Shown here piece by piece: positions 5,926-10,010 of a stretch of DNA of 10,010 nt. The notes beneath the pieces were generated by a model. It did no database searches, had not been told where the DNA came from, and saw nothing but the letters and a program-made list of their open reading frames with translations. Numbering within the stretch: the stretch's first letter is position 1; each line of letters begins with the position of its first letter. Made by a program: the position numbers and the translations under genes. Source of the stretch: an uncultured Ruminococcus sp. (lineage in GTDB: Bacteria > Bacillota > Clostridia > Oscillospirales > Acutalibacteraceae); contig CACYDY010000193.1 in NCBI GenBank assembly GCA_902773245.1, positions 1-10,010 on the forward strand. Reading direction: 5' to 3'.

Positions 5926-6446
5926 GTAATAATATTATGCGGTTTGGCGGCATTTCATTGTCACATAATCCGAGCAATATCAAAATTCAAAAGGGGAAAA
6001 GTATTCAGTCAGTCAGGTTCGTTTCCGGAATAGATAAGATTCTGGATATTCGTGACAGCGGCGTCGTGATCAGCGGTAAGGGAGAGCTTTTCGGTGAGAA
6101 CTGTTTTTCGGATTATCAAAAGCTTGTAAAGCTGAGTGTAAAGGACGAATCTCAGATTTTGTATATTCCCGAATTGGGAGTGTTCAGAGCGGTTTTGTCT
6201 AAGCTTTGTGTTGCGGCTGCTCCTAAAAGCGACTATCTGGAGATAGAGTTTGTTTTTTCGGTCGTCGAATCACAAAGACAGTCGGGAAAGATTTTGCCCG
6301 AACGTTATTATTATGCCGAGAGCGGCGAAAATTTCTGGGAGATAGCCGAAAAATTTGAAACAACCGTTGAGAAACTCTGTAAAATCAATCCGCAGACAAG
6401 AAATATTATGGAGCTGAGTCAAGGGGAGGAGGTGAGAATATATTGA
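5922..6446 (+). CDS. LysM-containing baseplate protein (XkdP/gp53-like)
   Basis: This 174-aa protein has two parts. Residues 1 to about 125 form a strand-rich domain with an N-terminal MRFGGISLSHNPSNIKI, typical of the hub/wedge protein that precedes gpD in Firmicutes contractile tails. Residues 129-174 are a LysM domain: YYYAESGENFWEIAEKFETT, then LCKINPQTRNIMEL and a terminal GEEVRIY. LysM binds glycans such as peptidoglycan. In tail baseplates it is thought to help attach the assembled hub or contact the wall. The start is TTG 5922, with GGGAG (5907-5911) 10 nt upstream. ATG 5937 would be 25 nt from that site. It overlaps the next gene by four bases (TTGA). Tape-measure and sheath genes that normally lie upstream are missing. 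Confidence 0.8.
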   Translation: MSNNIMRFGGISLSHNPSNIKIQKGKSIQSVRFVSGIDKILDIRDSGVVISGKGELFGENCFSDYQKLVKLSVKDESQILYIPELGVFRAVLSKLCVAAAPKSDYLEIEFVFSVVESQRQSGKILPERYYYAESGENFWEIAEKFETTVEKLCKINPQTRNIMELSQGEEVRIY

Positions 6447-7405
6447 TTTTTGCCGGAATTGATGAAAACGGTATTGTTGAGCTGCCGAGAGCCGTGACAG
6501 TAAAAATTGAGAAAGACCTTGAAATGCCTGCCGATGAAATGACGGTTGTGTTCGAATACTGCGAGGATTTTCCGAAGCTTAGGAAAATATTTGCTCTTGA
6601 TGACGACTGCTGTGACATCGAAAGGGCTGTCAGAGAGAAAAATGTTCTTTTTAGCGGTATTGTTGACGAACAGATTCTCAGCGCAGATTACAGAAAAGCA
6701 GTGATAACGGTTGTTTCACGAAGCTTTGCGGCAGTTTTGCTTGATAATGAATGCGTTCCCATAAAATATGTGAATCCCGATTCGGATGTTATTATTCTAA
6801 AGCACCTTTTGCCGCTTGGGATAGAATGCTTCGAGAAAAACCGACATTTAAGAAACGGCGAGCTTACTATCGCCAAGGGAAGCTCGCACTATAGAGCTGT
6901 GGAGAAATTTTGCCGTGAATTTTTGAATACGACGCCTTATGTCGACGAAAAAGGAATTTTACGGTTCGATGTGTTTGACGGTGTGGGTGAGGTGGAGTTT
7001 GACAACGAAAAGGAAAATGCGGTCAGGTTTCGGAGTATTACCATTAATGAAAGCCGATACTCGAAAATCTCACGGATCTATGTGTCAACAGCAGGCGGCT
7101 ACGATACCGTTATCAATGATAAAGAAACTATTGACGAGGGGATCGTTCGTGAAAGATATCTGAATCTTGCCGTGAGTGAAACGGGCACGCTGTCCGACGC
7201 AGATAATATTATCAAAAACGGAAGAAAAAAGTCGCTGAGCGTGGTTTTGGAATGCATAGGCTGTCTGATCGGCATTCTGGGTTACACGGCGGCAGTCGGC
7301 GTTGAGGGAATCTGCGATAAAAAGCTTGTTGTTTCGCAGATCAGATTTACGTGTGATAAAAACGGTGAGAGAACGAGGATCAGACTGAGAAATTATTATA
7401 ATTGA
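6443..7405 (+). CDS. Baseplate hub protein, gpD/gp27-like (XkdQ-like)
   Basis: The 320-aa product fits the late-control gpD / T4 gp27 superfamily, which forms the trimeric hub joining tail tube to spike. The first ~90 residues carry a ligand-free beta domain (ALDDDCCDIERAVREKNVLF then SGIVDEQI, 51-78), as in hub domain I. GSSHYRAVEKFCREFL (146-161) followed by PYVDEKGILRF is the characteristic helix-strand unit of the second domain. A C-terminal segment has a hydrophobic stretch near 265-290 (VVLECIGCLIGILGYTAAVG) that is more likely buried helix than membrane. The start is TTG 6443 after a very strong site (GGGGAGGAGGTGAG, 6423-6436), with four bases shared with the LysM gene. It is followed 16 nt later by the spike gene, the usual hub-spike pairing. 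Confidence 0.78.
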   Translation: MIFAGIDENGIVELPRAVTVKIEKDLEMPADEMTVVFEYCEDFPKLRKIFALDDDCCDIERAVREKNVLFSGIVDEQILSADYRKAVITVVSRSFAAVLLDNECVPIKYVNPDSDVIILKHLLPLGIECFEKNRHLRNGELTIAKGSSHYRAVEKFCREFLNTTPYVDEKGILRFDVFDGVGEVEFDNEKENAVRFRSITINESRYSKISRIYVSTAGGYDTVINDKETIDEGIVRERYLNLAVSETGTLSDADNIIKNGRKKSLSVVLECIGCLIGILGYTAAVGVEGICDKKLVVSQIRFTCDKNGERTRIRLRNYYN

Positions 7406-7421
7406 AAGGGAGTTGGTAAAT

Positions 7422-7766
7422 TTGTGGATCTCACGAAATATTAATAACAATACAAACTCAAAAAATCCTTTTGTTGCCAATGTTCTGAACTCGAACGGCA
7501 GTGAAGTCAATGTTTCGGCGCTCGAAAAGATCGAGAATATCCCGAATACCACGCCGTTCGGAATTTTGAGCGTTCCTCCGAGAGGGGCTAAGGCTGTTGT
7601 TGTTCCCGTTGGGGAGTCTGCTGCGGTGTGCGGTATAGTTTCTCAGAATAAATTCAGCTTGCAGGAGGGCGAGCTTGCGTTGTTCTCAAGCGGAGGAGCA
7701 AGCATAGTTTTGAAAAATGACGGCAGCGTCGTTATAAACGGAAAAATATTTGAGGGTGAAGAGTGA
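7422..7766 (+). CDS. Baseplate spike protein, gpV/gp45-like (short)
   Basis: gpV-type proteins form the trimeric membrane-piercing spike under the hub. The 114-aa product has an OB-fold-like middle (GILSVPPRGAKAVVVPVG, 47-64; SAAVCGIVSQ, 66-75). The ending GELALFSSGGASIVLKNDG then SVVINGK (83-108) is the typical beta repeat of this family. It is at the short end for spikes: there is little or no apex domain and no His-x-His iron motif is visible. TTG 7413 sits directly in the ribosome site (AAAGGGAG, 7405-7412). TTG 7422 lies 9 nt after it and is preferred. It overlaps the stop region of, and is followed at once by, the W gene. Confidence 0.77.
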   Translation: MWISRNINNNTNSKNPFVANVLNSNGSEVNVSALEKIENIPNTTPFGILSVPPRGAKAVVVPVGESAAVCGIVSQNKFSLQEGELALFSSGGASIVLKNDGSVVINGKIFEGEE

Positions 7767-7768
7767 GT

Positions 7769-8125
7769 ATGGATATCTTGATTTACGAAGGTGATCTGGC
7801 TTTTGACAGAAAAGGAAATGCCGTTGCCATTTATTCGGAGGAAGAAGCTTGTCAGAGAGTGAAGCTTGTGCTTTCGACGAAAAAAGGCAGTTTTTGGTTC
7901 AACAGGCAATTTGGCTTTGACTATGATTCGCTGCTTTCGGCGAAAAGCTCGCAGAGAACAATGCTTGCGCAGATCCTTTGCCGAGAAGCCCTCGCCGATC
8001 AGAAGGAAATCGAAGTAGTAAACGCCGATGTTACCGTGTCTATCGGTTATGTCAGACTTGGTGTGGAGATCAAATACAAAAATGTAAATAAATATGTTGA
8101 GGTGTATTATTATGACGACATATAA
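7769..8125 (+). CDS. Baseplate wedge protein, gp25/gpW-like
   Basis: T4 gp25 / P2 gpW proteins link wedge to hub and prime sheath assembly. The 118-aa product shows the family layout: DILIYEGDLAFDRKGNAVAI at the N-terminus, EEEACQRVKLVLSTKKGSFW (24-43) as the main helix and turn, then FGFDYDSLL. A strand-rich end follows, VVNADVTVSIGYVRLGVEIK. ATG 7769 is preferred, 9 nt after AGGGTGA (7753-7759). GTG 7763 is only 3 nt from that site. The V-W-J-I order is that of P2 and PBSX-like tails. The final 14 nt overlap the J gene. The presence of a gp25 homologue implies a sheath should exist somewhere, but none is in the window. Confidence 0.82.
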   Translation: MDILIYEGDLAFDRKGNAVAIYSEEEACQRVKLVLSTKKGSFWFNRQFGFDYDSLLSAKSSQRTMLAQILCREALADQKEIEVVNADVTVSIGYVRLGVEIKYKNVNKYVEVYYYDDI

Positions 8126-9185
8126 GCGTATTTTTAATGATATGTGCAGTAGATTCCGTTCAAAGACGGGCATTGCCGTCGATGAAGCGTCGGATATCGG
8201 AATTAGATTTGCAGTGCTTTCGGCAGAGCTTGAAGCAGCGGTCAAAGAGATCGAATGGCTGAAAACGCAGATGTTTCCGTCAACTGCGGTGGGAGAGTAT
8301 CTGGAACTTCATGCGGCTCAGCGTGGTCTTAGCAGAAAAGAGGGCACGAAAGCCGTTGGAAGAGTACGCTTCTTTGTTCCCGATGAAAGACTTTCGTTTG
8401 ACGTTTCTATTCCTAAGGGGACTGTTTGCGCAGCGAGAGGTTACGACCCTGTAAGATTCGAAACTACGGTTGATGCAAGTATTCCCGCAGGAGGTCTTTC
8501 TGTTGAAATTCCGTGCTGCGCTGTTGATGTGGGCGCTGCGGGAAATGTAGGATACGGAAAGATACGTGATCTTGTGACTTCGATCGTCGGTATAGATTCC
8601 ATTATTAATAATTCGGAATTTATGGGCGGAAGTGATCCCGAGACCGACGAGGAACTAAGAGCGAGAATTATTGACAGCTTTGTCAATCCGTCAAACGGTA
8701 CAAACAAGGCTTTCTACAAAAAGACCGCGCGCGCAGTTCAGGGTGTGACGGCTGTGGGGGTTATTCCGAGAAACAGAGGAGCAGGTACTGTTGATGTGTT
8801 TATTACAGGTGTTAATAAGGAAACGTCAAATGAGCTTTTGGAAAGTGTGAGAGAAACTCTTCAAAACAGCAGAGAGATCAACGTTGATGTTGCGGTACTG
8901 CCGCTTACGATATGTCCTGTTTCGGTTTATGTTGATATAACTGTCAGAAAGGGCTTTTCGGTGAACTCTGTCAAGGCGCAGTGCGAAAGCACTGTGAAGC
9001 GTTATATTGACGGTCTGGACGCAGGAGAAGATCTCTATCTGGAGAATCTTGGAAGCTGCATACTTAATGTCAGCGGAGTCAGAAACTACAAATTTGACCA
9101 AAGTCTTATGTATGACAGTATTATTAACGAGCAAAGTTTGCTGAAATTCGATCACATGGTTATTACAGGGAGCGAAGAGGTTTGA
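8112..9185 (+). CDS. Baseplate J-like protein, gp6 family
   Basis: Baseplate J / T4 gp6 forms the iris-like wedge ring that switches state on contraction. The 357-aa product has all the usual parts. N-terminal helices fall at 30-55 (FAVLSAELEAAVKEIEWLK), followed by VGEYLELHAAQRGLSRK. IPKGT (100-104) and VDVGAAGNV (138-146) come next. The hallmark GGSDPETDEELRARI (172-186) leads into NPSNGTNKAFYKKTA. The C-terminal third has alternating strand and helix (VYVDITVRKGFSVNSVKAQC). ATG 8112 is 7 nt after GAGGTG (8099-8104). An earlier TTG 8094 would extend it by six residues without a better site. It overlaps W by 14 nt and gpI by 4 (TTGA). Confidence 0.9.
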   Translation: MTTYKRIFNDMCSRFRSKTGIAVDEASDIGIRFAVLSAELEAAVKEIEWLKTQMFPSTAVGEYLELHAAQRGLSRKEGTKAVGRVRFFVPDERLSFDVSIPKGTVCAARGYDPVRFETTVDASIPAGGLSVEIPCCAVDVGAAGNVGYGKIRDLVTSIVGIDSIINNSEFMGGSDPETDEELRARIIDSFVNPSNGTNKAFYKKTARAVQGVTAVGVIPRNRGAGTVDVFITGVNKETSNELLESVRETLQNSREINVDVAVLPLTICPVSVYVDITVRKGFSVNSVKAQCESTVKRYIDGLDAGEDLYLENLGSCILNVSGVRNYKFDQSLMYDSIINEQSLLKFDHMVITGSEEV

Positions 9186-9751
9186 ATTATTATAACGATA
9201 TAAAAAAAGCATTGTCGCAGGTTCAGCTTTACGATGTGGATCACTCGGTTTATTTGAAGGGCGAGCTTGAAGGCTACAGCGCAGGTTTGGAAAATCTCGG
9301 CAGAGGAATCGGTGAAATAATAAAGGAGATATTTATTTCAACGGCTGAGGAAGAAGGTCTTTTGTTTTATGAGAATCTGATAGGTTTGGCAAGAGAGGGT
9401 ATCGGCTTCGAAAATCGCAGAGAAGCGATACTCTCAATGATAAATCTTAACGAGAGCAGCAACACACTCAACGGAGTGATACAGTTTTTTGAGTCGTTCG
9501 GCTTTGAGTGTGAGATCACCGAAAATCCGTCTGTCTTTGATCTATACATTCAGCCGCTTGGGGAGGACTACACAAACGACGAGAAAATATTTATTTTGGA
9601 GCTTGCAAAAGACTATCTTCCGTGTCATTTGTCATTTACGATTGATTTCAGAAAAATGAGTTGGCAGGACTATGACGAGATGGAGAAAACCTTTGCTCAG
9701 ATAGATCAGATGAAGCTTAGATGGGAAGAGTTTGAAATATATGATTTTTAA
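9182..9751 (+). CDS. Tail protein I-like (XkdU/YmfQ-like, DUF2313)
   Basis: This 189-aa protein follows J, as gpI does in P2 and XkdU in PBSX, where it joins the wedge and supports tail-fibre attachment. The N-terminal half is helical (SVYLKGELEGYSAGLENLGR, then GIGEIIKEIFISTAEEE). Family-like segments follow: LLFYENLIGLAREGIGFENR, then SMINLNESSNTLNGVIQFFE. The end reads PCHLSFTIDFRKMSWQDYDE and has an acidic tail. TTG 9182 has CAGGGAG (9167-9172) 9 nt upstream and shares TTGA with the J stop. The gene ends the operon. A conserved element and a new leader follow. Confidence 0.8.
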   Translation: MNYYNDIKKALSQVQLYDVDHSVYLKGELEGYSAGLENLGRGIGEIIKEIFISTAEEEGLLFYENLIGLAREGIGFENRREAILSMINLNESSNTLNGVIQFFESFGFECEITENPSVFDLYIQPLGEDYTNDEKIFILELAKDYLPCHLSFTIDFRKMSWQDYDEMEKTFAQIDQMKLRWEEFEIYDF

Positions 9752-9755
9752 CCAA

Positions 9756-9769
9756 ACTCTAAATAGAGT
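9756..9769 (+). other. Short hairpin upstream of element copy 3
   Basis: ACTCT (9756-9760) pairs with AGAGT (9765-9769) around AAAT, and the outer loop pair A-T can extend it to six bases. It lies 5 nt after the gpI stop and 2 nt before the GTTGGG box. That matches the position of the longer, sequence-unrelated hairpin before copy 1. Confidence 0.4.
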
Positions 9770-9771
9770 GA

Positions 9772-9829
9772 GTTGGGCGTGATGGTGACGACTTTAAATC
9801 TGAAGGGGGGAAAAAGTCGGAGTCGACAG
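9772..9829 (+). promoter_or_regulatory. Conserved 58-nt element, copy 3 (fibre leader)
   Basis: GTTGGGCG (9772-9779), TGATGGTGACGAC (9780-9792), a 30-nt spacer (9793-9822) and TCGACAG (9823-9829) repeat the plan of copy 1. The second and last boxes are fully identical. The spacer differs (about 11 of 30 bases shared) and can fold as CGACTTT (9789-9795) with AAAGTCG (9813-9819). It lies about 130 nt before the last gene. Confidence 0.55.
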
Positions 9830-9868
9830 CGATATCCGATTTTATATTATTAAATACATACAAAATAT

Positions 9869-9892
9869 TTGACAAACCTTATATTAGGTTTG
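9869..9892 (+). promoter_or_regulatory. TTGACA overlapping a perfect inverted repeat
   Basis: TTGACA (9869-9874) runs into CAAACCT (9873-9879), which pairs with AGGTTTG (9886-9892) around TATATT. No good -10 lies 16-18 nt after TTGACA, so it is not a complete promoter by sequence. The 7-bp inverted repeat could be an operator or an RNA hairpin. There is no T-tract for termination. Confidence 0.3.
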
Positions 9893-9956
9893 GAAGTTTG
9901 AGTTACGTATAAATTTTAAATTAAATAAAATTGTAAACAGAAAGGAATTATAACAC

Positions 9957-10010
9957 ATGGCATCTACAAACAAAACGCAAAAACTCGGGCTTAATCAATG
10001 GCTCGAAACC
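9957..10010 (+). CDS. Start of a tail-fibre-like gene (partial)
   Basis: Only 18 codons are inside the window (MASTNKTQKLGLNQWLET). ATG 9957 follows AAAGGA (9941-9946) at about 10 nt. The pattern T-x-K-L-G-L-N-Q-W resembles the opening of many clostridial prophage fibre or fibre-adjacent proteins, which read 'YGLNQWEATD'. The position directly after gpI, where P2 has its fibre gene gpH, supports this. The rest is outside the window. Confidence 0.55.
   Translation, partial: MASTNKTQKLGLNQWLET

Noticed and set aside
7265..7300. Transmembrane segment in the hub protein
   Set aside because: One hydrophobic stretch in a baseplate hub fold is better explained as a buried helix. There is no signal peptide or flanking topology.
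7643..8245. Minus-strand 200-aa frame opposite V, W and J
   Set aside because: It crosses three well-supported, tightly packed genes on the other strand and lacks a credible start.

Overview
The window looks like part of a prophage, or a phage-derived particle locus, in a low-to-mid GC Gram-positive bacterium. A clostridial host of the Ruminococcus/Oscillospiraceae kind is my best guess. The reasons are strong purine-rich Shine-Dalgarno sites, frequent TTG starts, Firmicutes-type (PBSX/Xkd-like) baseplate genes, and an interspersed repeat of the ACTGAAAA/TTTTCAGT type. The host is an inference. All supported genes lie on the plus strand.

Layout. Positions 1-626 hold no convincing gene. They contain tandem hairpins, a strong bidirectional terminator-like hairpin, a 65-nt three-way-junction element and a conserved regulatory-looking element (copy 1). 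The head module follows: portal (627-1787), HK97-type maturation protease with a Cys-rich insert and a scaffold-like tail (1777-2745), a 230-nt leader carrying copy 2 of the element, major capsid protein (2976-3986), a head-tail connector (4004-4384), a head-closure-like protein (4369-4722), and a probable two-domain tail-terminator-like protein (4715-5428). Positions 5429-5793 are non-coding and include a MITE-like repeat (5566-5724). The baseplate module follows, tightly packed: a 43-aa protein, a LysM/gp53-like protein, a gpD/gp27-like hub, a gpV-like spike, gp25/W, gp6/J and gpI. A 200-nt leader with copy 3 of the element precedes a tail-fibre-like gene that runs off the window at 9957.

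How the genes fit together. Portal, protease and capsid would build and mature a DNA-filled head. The connector, closure and terminator proteins would form the neck. LysM, D, V, W, J and I form the baseplate hub, spike and wedges of a contractile-type tail, and the last gene probably starts the receptor-binding fibres. The window has no terminase directly upstream of the portal. It also has no sheath, tube or tape-measure gene between the neck and the baseplate, where these normally sit, and a repeat element occupies that junction. The locus may be defective, rearranged, or a reduced or domesticated particle.

The most interesting non-coding signal is a 58-nt element found three times with identical internal spacing. 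Each copy lies 105-220 nt upstream of the first gene of an apparent transcription unit (portal, capsid, fibre).
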